From the NCBI RefSeq assembly GCF_900108045.1, contig NZ_FNUK01000004.1, forward strand, positions 1 through 64,000: a stretch of 64,000 bases of DNA, in the 5' to 3' direction. The position numbers and the translations under genes were made by a program. This document shows, piece by piece, positions 1 through 8,326 of the stretch; the stretch's first letter is position 1; each line of letters begins with the position of its first letter. The DNA is from Caloramator fervidus. Its GTDB lineage: Bacteria; Bacillota; Clostridia; Clostridiales; Caloramatoraceae. The notes under the pieces are model-generated. The model searched no databases. It saw nothing but the letters and a program-made list of their open reading frames with translations, and had not been told where the DNA came from.

Positions 1-195
1 AAAGGTTTAGAAATCGAATTCTTCATTGTTGTGTATAAACTTGTTAAACTATTAAATCTACAACAATTTTTAACGGCCTCGCGCAAAAAATTTAAGAAGA
101 AAACCTTAGTCGACCTAAGTCAGTCTTTAAAGGTTTTCTTCTTAAACCTATACCAAACTACGTGCAAAAATAAACAATACGCTGAGCTTTTATAA
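1..195 (+). CDS. 3' end of an unidentified gene (partial, runs off the window)
   Basis: Frame 1 is open from the first base to a TAA at 193-195 and gives 64 residues, rich in Lys, Leu and Phe, with no start in the window. A hairpin followed by five T lies directly after the stop, as expected for the end of a real plus-strand transcript. I do not recognise the family. The basic, Leu/Phe-rich C-terminus would suit a transposase, but that is only an impression. A perfect 17-base inverted repeat (91-107 and 130-146) lies inside the frame. The body of the gene lies outside this window. Confidence 0.4.
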   Translation, partial: KGLEIEFFIVVYKLVKLLNLQQFLTASRKKFKKKTLVDLSQSLKVFFLNLYQTTCKNKQYAELL

Positions 196-197
196 AA

Positions 198-220
198 GCC
201 AACCTTTGATTGGCCTTTTT
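198..220 (+). terminator. Weak intrinsic terminator of the partial gene
   Basis: Stem GCCAA (198-202) pairs with TTGGC (210-214) and T5 follows at 216-220. It begins three bases after the stop codon at 193-195. The stem is short, so efficiency is doubtful. The remaining bases up to 359 contain no gene I can support. Confidence 0.4.
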
Positions 221-290
221 GTCATGCCCATTTTTAAAGCTTTTGCTTAAATTAATCTCAATTACATAAAAACTCCTTGGAAATTAGCAA

Positions 291-319
291 GGGCGGGCAT
301 CTGAATAATTTGCCCACCC
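291..319 (-). repeat. GC-rich hairpin downstream of yebC
   Basis: 291-299 and 311-319 form a nine-pair stem with one mismatch (GGGCGGGCA against TGCCCACCC) in the tail of the minus-strand nadE-yebC transcript. There is no proper T-run after it on either strand, so it may protect or end the mRNA, but a standard terminator cannot be claimed. Confidence 0.3.
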
Positions 320-359
320 CAACTATTGACATAGAACCTTCCTTAAAAGGAATGTAGCT

Positions 360-1100
360 TTACTCTCCCCATCCTTCTGGGAATTCAGCGTTATGCCAAA
401 CGTTTTGAACATCATCATTTTCTTCTAATTTATCAAGGAGCTTTTCAAACTTTTCAGCAGCTTCGTTATCTAAAGAAACATATGTGCTTGGTATCATTGA
501 AATTTCTGCTGAGGCTAATTTTATTCCATTGTTTTCTAATACCTCTCTAACTTTTGAAAAATCTTCAGGTAAAGTTATTATTTCATATGAATCCTCTTCA
601 GCTGAAAAATCTTCAGCTCCTGCATCAAGTGCCATCATCATAAGAGAATCTTCATCAATTCCATCTTCTTTTTCAACTATAATTAATCCCTTCTTTTCAA
701 ATAAGAAGGATACACATCCAGTTGCTCCAAGGTTTCCGCCATATTTTTCAAATATATGTCTTATATCTCCTGCTGTTCTGTTTCTGTTATCAGTTAAAGC
801 TTGAACTATTACAGCAACACCATTTGGACCATATCCTTCATAAATTATTTCTTCATAATTAACATCTTTAAGTTCACCGGATGCTCTTTTTATTGCCCTT
901 TGTATATTCTCCATAGGCATGTTGTTTGCTTTAGCCTTTGCAATAACATCTCTAAGTTTTGGATTTGCATCTGGATTTGGTCCACCCTCTTTAACTGCAA
1001 CTTGAATTTCTTTTCCTATTTTAGTAAATAACTTTCCTCTTAAAGCATCTTGTTTGCTTTTTCTATGTTTAATATTCGCCCATTTTGAATGTCCTGCCAT
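360..1100 (-). CDS. YebC/PmpR family protein (TACO1-like)
   Basis: A 246-residue member of the YebC/TACO1 family, described as DNA-binding regulators (PmpR) and, for some members, as factors that help ribosomes through difficult peptide sequences. The N-terminus [14 protein letters not shown] is the family hallmark, and the length matches the usual 240-250. The start is the second possible Met: GGGGG lies seven bases ahead of 1100, whereas the upstream ATG at 1106 would leave almost no spacing. It follows nadE by 28 bases on the same strand and is probably cotranscribed with it. Whether this member acts on DNA or on translation cannot be read from sequence. Confidence 0.93.
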   Translation of the reverse strand: MAGHSKWANIKHRKSKQDALRGKLFTKIGKEIQVAVKEGGPNPDANPKLRDVIAKAKANNMPMENIQRAIKRASGELKDVNYEEIIYEGYGPNGVAVIVQALTDNRNRTAGDIRHIFEKYGGNLGATGCVSFLFEKKGLIIVEKEDGIDEDSLMMMALDAGAEDFSAEEDSYEIITLPEDFSKVREVLENNGIKLASAEISMIPSTYVSLDNEAAEKFEKLLDKLEENDDVQNVWHNAEFPEGWGE

Positions 1101-1128
1101 AATCATTCCCCCTTAAAAGTTTGTTGCA

Positions 1129-1860
1129 TTATCTACTGCTTGGCACAAAAATTTTAGGCATTTCCCTTTTATGTTGACTTTTTCTATTAAGTTCATCAAC
1201 AATTCTTTTAACTTTTTCTGTTGCATTTCCTGTAAGAATATATTCATCAAGCTCTTTATATGTTATACCCATTTCCTTTTCATCCGTTTGATTTTCCCAA
1301 AGCCCAGCACTTGGAGCCTTGTTTATAATTTCCTCTGGAACATTAAAATATCTTGCAAGTTCCCAAACTTCATGTTTTACAAAAGATGCAAGAGGCATTA
1401 TGTCGACTCCACTATCTCCATATTTAGTAAAATATCCTACCGTAAGTTCACTTCTATTTCCTGTGCCTGCAACAAGGTAATTATAAAGGGCTGCATGATA
1501 ATACAAAGTAGTCATTCTAAGTCTTGGCTTTATGTTAGCAAGAACCAACCTATTTTCATTTCCCGTTGCCCCAACGGCTTTTAAAATAGCATCATAAACT
1601 TCATCTAAAACTACTTTTTTGTATTTTATACCTAATTTGTTTACTAAAAGCATCGCATCTTTTTCATCCTGAAGATTGCTGTAACAAGGCATAATAATTC
1701 CTAAAGTATCATTTGGAAAAGCCTTTTTAGAAGCAGCAGCAACAACAGCTGAATCAACTCCACCACTTATTCCAACTACGATTCCTTTAGCTGCAGCTTC
1801 ATATACTCTTTCTTTTAACCATTCAACAAGTTCGTTAGCAACCCTTTCTACGTCAAACAT
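1129..1860 (-). CDS. nadE: NH3-dependent NAD(+) synthetase
   Basis: Last step of NAD biosynthesis: amidation of deamido-NAD with ammonia and ATP. The 243-residue protein has the PP-loop SGGVDSAV near residue 31, the YFTKYGD segment near residue 145 and the C-terminal KREMP element. It has no glutaminase domain, so free ammonia is the expected nitrogen donor. The ATG at 1860 is chosen because AGGAGG lies nine bases before it; a longer frame to 1920 has no ribosome site. First gene of a nadE-yebC pair. Confidence 0.95.
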   Translation of the reverse strand: MFDVERVANELVEWLKERVYEAAAKGIVVGISGGVDSAVVAAASKKAFPNDTLGIIMPCYSNLQDEKDAMLLVNKLGIKYKKVVLDEVYDAILKAVGATGNENRLVLANIKPRLRMTTLYYHAALYNYLVAGTGNRSELTVGYFTKYGDSGVDIMPLASFVKHEVWELARYFNVPEEIINKAPSAGLWENQTDEKEMGITYKELDEYILTGNATEKVKRIVDELNRKSQHKREMPKIFVPSSR

Positions 1861-1976
1861 TTTCAAATACCTCCTAGAACTTTCTTTTAAGATATTAGCA
1901 TAATAATAATTAACTTTCAAGCTTCAAAAGGTATAAAAAAAGCAATTAAATTTAAAAATAATTTATAGGTGATATT

Positions 1977-2336
1977 ATGAAAAAAAGTTTTAAAGTTGCA
2001 TTAATAGGTATATTAACAGGTATGTGTAATGGATTATTTGGAGCTGGAGGAGGAACTTTGTTAGTGCCTTCTATGAATCATATACTAAAAATAGAACAGC
2101 ACAAATCCCACGCAACAGCAATTGCCATAATACTGCCTTTATCAATTATAAGCTCCATATTTTATATTTCAAAAAACATGGTTGACTGGAATTTAACATT
2201 AAAAGTAGTAATATCAAATTCAATTGGAGGTTTTATAGGAGCAAAAATACTAAACAAATTTACTGATGGAACTTTAAAATTGATATTTGGAATATTTATG
2301 ATAATAGCTGGAATAAGGATGGTGTTTTTTAAGTGA
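1977..2336 (+). CDS. TSUP (TauE/SafE) half-transporter, first half
   Basis: A 119-residue membrane protein matching the N-terminal half of TauE/SafE (DUF81) permeases, which move sulfite, sulfonates or other organic anions. It has about three or four hydrophobic segments and the family glycine motif GLFGAGGGTLLVP near residues 20-32. Full-length members have about 250 residues in two homologous halves. Here each half is its own gene, and this one overlaps the next by four bases (GTGA), so they are translationally coupled and probably dimerise. RBS AGGTG precedes the ATG. Substrate unknown. Confidence 0.85.
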   Translation: MKKSFKVALIGILTGMCNGLFGAGGGTLLVPSMNHILKIEQHKSHATAIAIILPLSIISSIFYISKNMVDWNLTLKVVISNSIGGFIGAKILNKFTDGTLKLIFGIFMIIAGIRMVFFK

Positions 2337-2707
2337 TAATTTTTATTGTTAGTTTAATTTCAGGTATAATAAGCGGTATGGGAATTGGAGGAGGAACTAT
2401 TTTAATTCCAGCCCTTATAATATTTTTTAACATAAAGCAACATATAGCTCAAAGTACTAACTTAATAATATTTATTCCAACTTCCATCGTAGCTCTTTAT
2501 TTTCACACAAAACAAGGCAATGTTGTAAAAGATGTTTTAAAAAATCTTATAATTTTTGGGATAATAGGATCTATAATAGGTTCTTTTTTGGCAGTTAGCA
2601 TAAAATCAGATATGTTAAAAAAAATGTTTGGAATATTTCTTCTTATAATGGGAGCTTATGAAATATACTTAAGCAAAAAAGAAAAAGCTCACCCTAAACA
2701 AAGGTGA
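2333..2707 (+). CDS. TSUP (TauE/SafE) half-transporter, second half
   Basis: A 124-residue partner of the preceding half-transporter. It begins at a GTG that overlaps the upstream TGA. It carries its own copy of the motif (GMGIGGGTILIPAL, residues 15-28) and about four membrane segments, ending in a short Lys-rich tail. The two halves look homologous, as expected for a duplicated TSUP fold. Because both reading frames are intact and coupled, this is an organised two-gene transporter and not a frameshifted single gene. Confidence 0.85.
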   Translation: MIIFIVSLISGIISGMGIGGGTILIPALIIFFNIKQHIAQSTNLIIFIPTSIVALYFHTKQGNVVKDVLKNLIIFGIIGSIIGSFLAVSIKSDMLKKMFGIFLLIMGAYEIYLSKKEKAHPKQR

Positions 2708-2711
2708 GCTT
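2685..2711 (-). terminator. Terminator hairpin shared by TSUP genes and yigZ
   Basis: AAGCTCACC (2685-2693) pairs perfectly with GGTGAGCTT (2703-2711). On the minus strand it is followed by a T-rich tract, so it best serves as the terminator of the minus-strand yigZ gene. It overlaps the last codons of the plus-strand TSUP gene. Confidence 0.6.
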
Positions 2712-2788
2712 CAAATTCCATACCTTTTTAATAAACTCTTACATTTAAACTAAAGGTTGAAATCTAGAACAACGCTTTTTTATCCTTA

Positions 2789-3445
2789 TCAGTCCTGCAC
2801 CTTTATTATTTGATCATTTTCATCAATAAATACAAGCCTATGTCCAACAACCTTTATAATATCATTTCCATTCATAAGTTCAATTATGTCTGAATGAATC
2901 TTTTCAAAATTTTCTTCAAGACATACCACATTCATTTTTATATTTTCTAAATACTCTGTATTTAATATTTTTACATTTTTATTTTGTAGATAATGATTTA
3001 TTTTTCCATACTTTTCATAATCTAAAACTATTTTAAATTCCACTCCCTTTTTTCTTTTTACCTTCTTAGCAGCATCTACCCCTTGTTTACAAGATGCGCT
3101 ATACGCTCTAACTAGTCCTCCTGCTCCTAATAAAATTCCTCCAAAATATCTTGTAACAACAACCGCAACATCATTAAGTCCTTCTCTTTTTAGAACTTCC
3201 AAAACTGGGGGTCCTGCCGTTCCTTGAGGTTCACCATCATCAGAATAACGCATAGAAATTCCATTATTAGTAATATAAGCATAAACATTATGGGTAGCAT
3301 CTTTATATTTTTCCTTTATTGAGTTTATAAATTCAATTGCTTCTTCTTCATTTTTAACTCTTTTTATATTGCATATAAATAGTGATTTTTTTTCTTCAAA
3401 GGAAACCTCTACTTGATTAAGAACAGTCCAATCTTCCTTTAACAT
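2789..3445 (-). CDS. YigZ/IMPACT family protein
   Basis: A 218-residue member of the UPF0029/IMPACT family, related to eukaryotic IMPACT; the molecular role in bacteria is not settled. Visible signatures are YSDDGEPQGTAGPP (about residues 66-79) and VVVTRYFGGILLGAGGLVRAYS split over the next 45 residues, followed by the C-terminal ferredoxin-like DUF1949 part. The ATG at 3445 has AGAGGG eight bases upstream; a GTG nine bases earlier would overlap that ribosome site. Monocistronic between the TSUP pair and the divergent DUF1858 gene. Confidence 0.9.
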   Translation of the reverse strand: MLKEDWTVLNQVEVSFEEKKSLFICNIKRVKNEEEAIEFINSIKEKYKDATHNVYAYITNNGISMRYSDDGEPQGTAGPPVLEVLKREGLNDVAVVVTRYFGGILLGAGGLVRAYSASCKQGVDAAKKVKRKKGVEFKIVLDYEKYGKINHYLQNKNVKILNTEYLENIKMNVVCLEENFEKIHSDIIELMNGNDIIKVVGHRLVFIDENDQIIKVQD

Positions 3446-3495
3446 TATAATCACCCTCTAAATAACAGTTTTTAACAAAATTCTGACTAATATAG

Positions 3496-3524
3496 TTGTA
3501 TTTTTGTTTAAATTATGTTAAGAT
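3496..3524 (+). promoter_or_regulatory. Sigma-A-type promoter for the DUF1858 gene
   Basis: TTGTAT, 17-base spacer, TAAGAT, ending 37 bases before the ATG at 3562. Moderate match to consensus. Confidence 0.45.
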
Positions 3525-3561
3525 AAATTAAGCTTAAAATATTGCATAAGGAGGTAACTTT

Positions 3562-3756
3562 ATGATAACAAAAGATATGAACATTATCGATATAGTTCAA
3601 AAATACCCTCAAACAGCTCAAGTTTTTGCAAAATATGGAATGGGCTGTTTAGGTTGCATAGCAGCTAGATATGAAACATTAGAACAAGGTGCTCTTGCAC
3701 ATGGAATTAATCTAGATGCTATGCTAAAAGACTTAAACGAAGCAATAAAAGGCTAA
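3562..3756 (+). CDS. DUF1858 redox-disulfide domain protein
   Basis: A 64-residue single-domain protein of the DUF1858 type, the small domain often found beside hybrid-cluster proteins and thought to hold a redox-active cysteine pair. The pair here is CLGC near residues 29-32, after the typical opening of a 'hold until depleted' helix (IVQKYPQTAQVFAKYGMGC). RBS AAGGAGG sits seven bases ahead of the ATG. It stands alone between its own promoter and terminator. The partner and reaction are unknown. Confidence 0.85.
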   Translation: MITKDMNIIDIVQKYPQTAQVFAKYGMGCLGCIAARYETLEQGALAHGINLDAMLKDLNEAIKG

Positions 3757-3757
3757 T

Positions 3758-3785
3758 AAATTGCCAGGTTTTAACCTGGCAATTT
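3758..3785. terminator. Strong bidirectional terminator
   Basis: AAATTGCCAGGTT (3758-3770) pairs perfectly over 13 bases with 3773-3785, followed by a T-rich tract on the plus strand. It ends the DUF1858 transcript and contains the stop codon of the converging MocR-type gene. Confidence 0.8.
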
Positions 3786-5186
3786 ATTTTTCTCATAGCA
3801 TTCCTTTAATATTCTTATACCCTCTTTAATTTCGTCTATTTTAGTTTGAGCAAAGCTAAGCCTTATATTGTTACTGCTTCGTGAATCTAAATAAAATACA
3901 TTTCCTGGTGCTAAAATTACCCCATTTTTTTTAGCAAAATAAGCTAAAATAGAAGAATCTATATCTGTTTTAATCCAAAAATGAATTCCTCCATAGGGTT
4001 CTTTAAAATCTACAAAATAAAGCTTACTAAGATTTTCTTTCATAATCATATATCTTTCAAAATAAATATCTTTTAACTTTTTTAAATGACTTGTCCAAAA
4101 ACCTTCCCTAATATATAAATCAAAAGCTCTTTGAATTAAGCTAGACGTAGAAATATCAGAGTTTTGTTTTAAAAAGATTAAATTCTTAGACATATTTAAA
4201 GGTGAAACTAAAACTGCAATCCGCAATCCAGGCATAAATATTTTAGAAAAACTTTTTATAAAAATAACCCTATCACAAAAGTCTAAAGACTTTAAAGGTT
4301 GAGCATCTTTATTTCCAAAATTTACTTCCGTTAAAAAATCATCTTCAAGAATAAATACATTATATTTCTGAGCAAGATTTAAAAGAGCAAGTTTTTTTTC
4401 AAAGCTATATGTTATAGATGTAGGATTTTGAAAATTAGGCATTACATATATTAATTTTACCCTATGTCTTTTTAAAACCTCCTCAAGCTCATCTATATCA
4501 ATTCCATCCTCCAAAATAGGAACCTCTATTATATTAGCCCCTCTATTTTTAAATACAGCAACCGCACCTGTATATGTAGGGCTTTCAACAACAATAGTAT
4601 CATTAAAATTAATTAACGCTTTTGCAACCAAATCTATGCCCTGCTGTGCTCCAGATATTATGCTTACGTTTTCTATTTGCGTTTCAATACCACATTCTTT
4701 AAGATAATCTGTTATAGATTCCCTTAAAAAATAATATCCTTGAGGATCAGCATAAGTAAACGCATGGGCTCCATCCCTATCTAATACTTTATTAATAACA
4801 AGTTTAAATTCATCAACGGGAAAGAGATTTGAATGGGGAGTTAAGGTTGAAAAATTAATTCCTTCATTTATGCTAAATTCATCTTTTTTGTGTAATACCG
4901 TTATATTTTCTGAAAAAAATTCAATCTTTTCTTCACTTTTTTTTAAAACATAAGTTCCACTTCCGACTTTTGTATAAATATAACCTTTTTGTTCTAAAAG
5001 TCTATAAGCATTAACAACTGTACTTGCATTAACCCCTAATTTTTTAGAAAGTTCCCTTATAGTAGGAAGCTTTTCATTTGGTTTTATAGCACCATCTTCT
5101 ATTAAATTTTTAAGTTTTTCATAAAGCTGAACATACTTTGGCTCGTTTGAATAATCATCAAGTTTTATGCCATCATAAAATTTCAT
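3771..5186 (-). CDS. MocR/PdxR-type regulator (GntR HTH fused to aminotransferase)
   Basis: 471 residues with an N-terminal GntR winged helix-turn-helix (about 15-80, including KLPTIRELSKKLGVNASTV) joined to a fold-type I aminotransferase domain (about 120-465). The PLP lysine lies in SFSKIFMPGLR, and the substrate arginine region follows. Such proteins are transcription factors that sense PLP or amino-acid derivatives. It is the last gene of a nucleotidyltransferase-DegV-MocR run with an eight-base gap after degV. Its target is not evident: no PLP synthase or aminotransferase operon is divergently placed here. Confidence 0.9.
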   Translation of the reverse strand: MKFYDGIKLDDYSNEPKYVQLYEKLKNLIEDGAIKPNEKLPTIRELSKKLGVNASTVVNAYRLLEQKGYIYTKVGSGTYVLKKSEEKIEFFSENITVLHKKDEFSINEGINFSTLTPHSNLFPVDEFKLVINKVLDRDGAHAFTYADPQGYYFLRESITDYLKECGIETQIENVSIISGAQQGIDLVAKALINFNDTIVVESPTYTGAVAVFKNRGANIIEVPILEDGIDIDELEEVLKRHRVKLIYVMPNFQNPTSITYSFEKKLALLNLAQKYNVFILEDDFLTEVNFGNKDAQPLKSLDFCDRVIFIKSFSKIFMPGLRIAVLVSPLNMSKNLIFLKQNSDISTSSLIQRAFDLYIREGFWTSHLKKLKDIYFERYMIMKENLSKLYFVDFKEPYGGIHFWIKTDIDSSILAYFAKKNGVILAPGNVFYLDSRSSNNIRLSFAQTKIDEIKEGIRILKECYEKNKLPG

Positions 5187-5194
5187 AAAACCAC

Positions 5195-6040
5195 CTATTT
5201 TCTCATAAAAAATAGTGCTACCGTTCCTTCTCCAACATGACTACCTATAGTAGGACCTATTTCTGATATGAAAAATTCTCTAATTTTAAAATTCTTTTCA
5301 ATCTCATTTTTTAGCTGCATGCAAAAATCATCATTTCCTGAAAAAGATAAACCTATAACTTGATTTTCTATTTCATATCCCCTCTCCTCAATGGTCTGAA
5401 TCATTTTCTTTATGACTGCCTTTTCTCCCCTTACTTTATCATATGGAACAATCTTACCATCATCAAATTGAAGAACAGGCTTTATATTTAATAAGTTACC
5501 TATCAAAGCTTTAGAGCTTGAAATTCTTCCTCCCCTTTTTAGCATTTCAAGATTACCAACAGTAAAAATATATTCCATTCTATCCCTCATATAAATTACT
5601 CTATTTAAAATTTCTTCCCTTGTCTTTCCTTCCTTTACCATAAACGCAGCTTCTCTAACTATAAGTCCATACCCAACAGAAGCACCCTTTGAATCTATAA
5701 CATCTATTTTATCACTTCCTAACTCTTCCTTTGCAATTAAAGCCGATTGATAGGTTCCACTAATACCAGAGGATAAGCTAATGTAAATTACATGATAACC
5801 TTCCTCTAGAAATTTTTTAAACTCTTCTATAAATCTATTCGGAGTAATTTGAGAAGTTTTGGGAAGACCTTTAAAATTTTTTAGCTTTTCATAAAATTCT
5901 TGTGGAGTAATAGTAACTCTATCATAGTAGGCTTCTTCATCAAAAAAAACCATCATAGGAATTATATGAACACCAAGCTCCTGTGCATAATCCCTTTTAA
6001 GATCGCACCCACTATCTGCAATTATTTTTATCTTATTCAT
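5195..6040 (-). CDS. DegV family fatty-acid-binding protein
   Basis: 281 residues of the DegV/FakB family, cytosolic proteins that bind one fatty acid and, with FakA, deliver it for phosphorylation. The N-terminal IADSGCDL, the TSQITP motif near residue 62 and SSGISGTYQSA near residue 91 are the family signatures. RBS GGAGGTGG precedes the ATG. It sits second in the three-gene minus-strand run. No fakA is visible in the window, so a FakB role is inference from the family. Confidence 0.92.
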   Translation of the reverse strand: MNKIKIIADSGCDLKRDYAQELGVHIIPMMVFFDEEAYYDRVTITPQEFYEKLKNFKGLPKTSQITPNRFIEEFKKFLEEGYHVIYISLSSGISGTYQSALIAKEELGSDKIDVIDSKGASVGYGLIVREAAFMVKEGKTREEILNRVIYMRDRMEYIFTVGNLEMLKRGGRISSSKALIGNLLNIKPVLQFDDGKIVPYDKVRGEKAVIKKMIQTIEERGYEIENQVIGLSFSGNDDFCMQLKNEIEKNFKIREFFISEIGPTIGSHVGEGTVALFFMRK

Positions 6041-6055
6041 AATCCACCTCCAAAA

Positions 6056-6949
6056 TTAGCAAACATAATAAACTATTTCTTCTATGAGTTCTTCATCACC
6101 ACGAGTTTTCAAACTCCTTAATGTTTGATTTATAAAACCTTTTTTAGCTAAAAATTCTAAAAGCAAGTTTAAATTTCCATCTATTTGTCTAAATTCATCA
6201 GCACTTTTTATATCATTAACAGATACGAAATCCTTTTTCTCTTTTAAAAACTCTATTATAGGATAAGATATATCCTCTATATTCTGATCTAAATATTTGC
6301 AAACCGACTCAATAATAATGCTTATTTTTTCTTTCAATGTAATACCAGAATTAATAACATCAAATAACCTTTCTATATTTTCATCCATGTTAACTGCAAA
6401 TGATAAAATATCTTTATCCGTTATATGTCCCATCATGTTAAGCTGAAGCCTTGCAAAATTTGTTATTAAATCAACTATCCACTGAAATGAGGTTTCATAT
6501 TTACCAGTTACATAATATTTCCTAGAATAGTGTAAGCAATTTAAAATATTACATAATATCTCTATATTCCTTATGCTCCTATCCCTATCATAATAAAATC
6601 TTATGGAATTATAAATATCTTTTATATCATCATCTAAACAATAAACAAGCTTTCCAGTGAAAAATGCCTTATGAAATGTTCCACCTTTAAGTAAATTTTT
6701 ATAAGATTCTATAAATATATCTTTAGAAACATAATTTACCTGAACAGGAACATTATTTATTTTACTGTAAATATTAATCATTTTATTTTGCTCCTTAGTT
6801 ATAACAAAAAAGTCTATATCAGACTCTTCCCATAAATCTCCTGAAACAATACTTCCGTAAACAATAATAGCTATAACATTACTATTATTTTTTAACTTAT
6901 TAAAAGCCTTTTCATAAGCTTCTTGATATATTTTTACTATATTACTCAC
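6056..6949 (-). CDS. Nucleotidyltransferase-domain protein
   Basis: 297 residues beginning with a GTG that has GGGAGGG well placed upstream. Residues about 25-55 hold the minimal Pol-beta nucleotidyltransferase signature, YGSIVSGDLWEESDIDFFVI (GS followed by DxD). The remaining 200 residues are helical, without a motif I know. Relatives include aminoglycoside-type nucleotidyltransferases and toxin-antitoxin MNT proteins; no HEPN partner gene is next to it. First gene of the run leading to degV and the MocR gene, with a promoter just upstream. Substrate unknown. Confidence 0.8.
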   Translation of the reverse strand: MSNIVKIYQEAYEKAFNKLKNNSNVIAIIVYGSIVSGDLWEESDIDFFVITKEQNKMINIYSKINNVPVQVNYVSKDIFIESYKNLLKGGTFHKAFFTGKLVYCLDDDIKDIYNSIRFYYDRDRSIRNIEILCNILNCLHYSRKYYVTGKYETSFQWIVDLITNFARLQLNMMGHITDKDILSFAVNMDENIERLFDVINSGITLKEKISIIIESVCKYLDQNIEDISYPIIEFLKEKKDFVSVNDIKSADEFRQIDGNLNLLLEFLAKKGFINQTLRSLKTRGDEELIEEIVYYVC

Positions 6950-6985
6950 GTCTTCCCTCCCCCGTTTTTAAAATATGCTTAATTT

Positions 6986-7015
6986 ATTATATAATTTTAA
7001 CTAAAACATTGTAAA
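6986..7015 (-). promoter_or_regulatory. Promoter of the nucleotidyltransferase-degV-MocR run
   Basis: On the minus strand TTTACA (7015-7010), 18-base spacer, TATAAT (6991-6986), 37 bases from the GTG start. It lies just past the stop codon of the upstream zinc-ribbon gene. Confidence 0.5.
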
Positions 7016-7021
7016 GTATAG

Positions 7022-7261
7022 TCACTTTTTTATATTATAAAATCCCTCAATTGTTCTATAACCACAATTTTGACAAAATAACACATGCCTGCATATATAA
7101 CTTGGATCGCCATCGCTAAGATCTGTTATTTCATACGGTAAATCAGCTGAATAACTATCATAATAATTTTCTATCCTGTCTAAAATTTCCATATAACTTC
7201 CACAGGATGGACAAACCCTTTTATATTCAACCAATCCATTACATACAGGACAAATAAGCAT
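7022..7261 (-). CDS. Small zinc-ribbon protein
   Basis: 79 residues with three CxxC pairs (CPVC at 4-7, CPSC at 17-20 and CQNC near 65-68), so a zinc-binding ribbon fold is likely. No other domain is seen and I do not recognise a named family. The ATG at 7261 has AGAGGTG six bases upstream; a GTG nine bases earlier lies inside that site. It is upstream of the nucleotidyltransferase operon on the same strand, but that operon has its own promoter. Function unknown. Confidence 0.75.
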   Translation of the reverse strand: MLICPVCNGLVEYKRVCPSCGSYMEILDRIENYYDSYSADLPYEITDLSDGDPSYICRHVLFCQNCGYRTIEGFYNIKK

Positions 7262-7351
7262 AAAATTCACCTCTTTAGATTATTTCTAAAAATAATTTTC
7301 CCTTCCCGCTTTAACTTAATACTTTTTGGAAAACTAATATTAGGTGATAAT

Positions 7352-8326
7352 ATGAAGATATTAGCTCAAATTTTTATTTTTATATTTTTATTTTTAACAT
7401 CCTATAATATGTTTTTAAATTTTCAACTTAGCAAGTTTACTTTTATTGATAATCAAAAAAATAATAAAAAGGTATGTATAATTTTAATTGACGGGCTTAG
7501 ATTGGATGCTATAAAATATATGCCTTTTATAAAAAAACAAATAAATGAAAAAAAAGCCCTATTTTATAAGTCCTCTTGTTTTATTCCTTCACTGTCAAGA
7601 CCAGGATATGTAAGAATATTTTCAGGCTCTTCAACAAAAATAAACGGAGTTTCAAAAAATTTTTATCCTATTCCGTCAACTATTCCAGATATATTTTTAC
7701 TATCAAGAAAAAAAGGGCTTAAGACAGCCCTTTGTGGATATTACTGGATTTACGAACTTTATCCTTTTTCCTTTAATTACAAATATATATACTTTAATGA
7801 TGACTCAAACATTTTTACAAAGGCTTTAAATATCATAGATAAACATAAACCCGACCTTATCTTAATTCACCCCATGAAAGTAGATAAAGCTGGACATAAA
7901 TACGGAGGAATATCCTTAAATTATAAAAAAGCCTGTATAGAAATAGATAACGATATTCAGAAACTTTATGAAAAAATTAAAAATTATACCATAATCATAA
8001 CCTCGGACCATGGTCATAAAGATAAAGGTGGGCATGGTGATGATAACTTAAAATGTCTTGAAATACCAATTATATTTTTAGGTAATTTAAAAGATATAAA
8101 GTTTTATGAAAAAGTATCAACAACACAACTTGATATTTCACCTACAATATGTGATATATTAAACCTTCCTAAAACCCCTTATATGGAAGGCAAATCATTA
8201 GTTATATGCAACAATATGACCTTTCAAAATAAGAAATTTAAAAACATAAACAAGGTACCAGTAGCTTTAATTTTAATATCTTCCTATGTTAGTTATTTAG
8301 CTACTAAAATTATTTTTAGAAAATAA
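7352..8326 (+). CDS. Membrane-anchored alkaline-phosphatase-superfamily phosphodiesterase
   Basis: 324 residues: an N-terminal membrane segment (about 4-22), an extracytoplasmic catalytic domain and a C-terminal hydrophobic stretch (about 303-320). Metal-ligand motifs of the type I phosphodiesterase/nucleotide pyrophosphatase clan are visible: IILIDGLRLD (Asp47), HPMKVDKAGHKYG and ITSDHGHKDKGGHGDD. The nucleophile would be a Ser in FIPSLSRPGY or just after. Likely hydrolyses a phospho- or sulfo-ester outside the membrane, possibly a lipid or glycan headgroup; the substrate is not known. It converges on mtaD with no gap, and there is no clear terminator between them. Confidence 0.8.
   Translation: MKILAQIFIFIFLFLTSYNMFLNFQLSKFTFIDNQKNNKKVCIILIDGLRLDAIKYMPFIKKQINEKKALFYKSSCFIPSLSRPGYVRIFSGSSTKINGVSKNFYPIPSTIPDIFLLSRKKGLKTALCGYYWIYELYPFSFNYKYIYFNDDSNIFTKALNIIDKHKPDLILIHPMKVDKAGHKYGGISLNYKKACIEIDNDIQKLYEKIKNYTIIITSDHGHKDKGGHGDDNLKCLEIPIIFLGNLKDIKFYEKVSTTQLDISPTICDILNLPKTPYMEGKSLVICNNMTFQNKKFKNINKVPVALILISSYVSYLATKIIFRK

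Noticed and set aside
1-359. Attachment site or MITE at the window start
   Set aside because: The inverted repeat lies inside an open frame followed by a terminator, and no second copy was noticed in this window.
484-1584. Several open frames on the plus strand opposite yebC and nadE
   Set aside because: Shadows of highly conserved minus-strand genes; no ribosome sites.
6056-6949. MNT-HEPN type toxin-antitoxin pair
   Set aside because: The nucleotidyltransferase is followed by degV, and no HEPN gene is adjacent; at 297 residues it is also much longer than MNT antitoxins.
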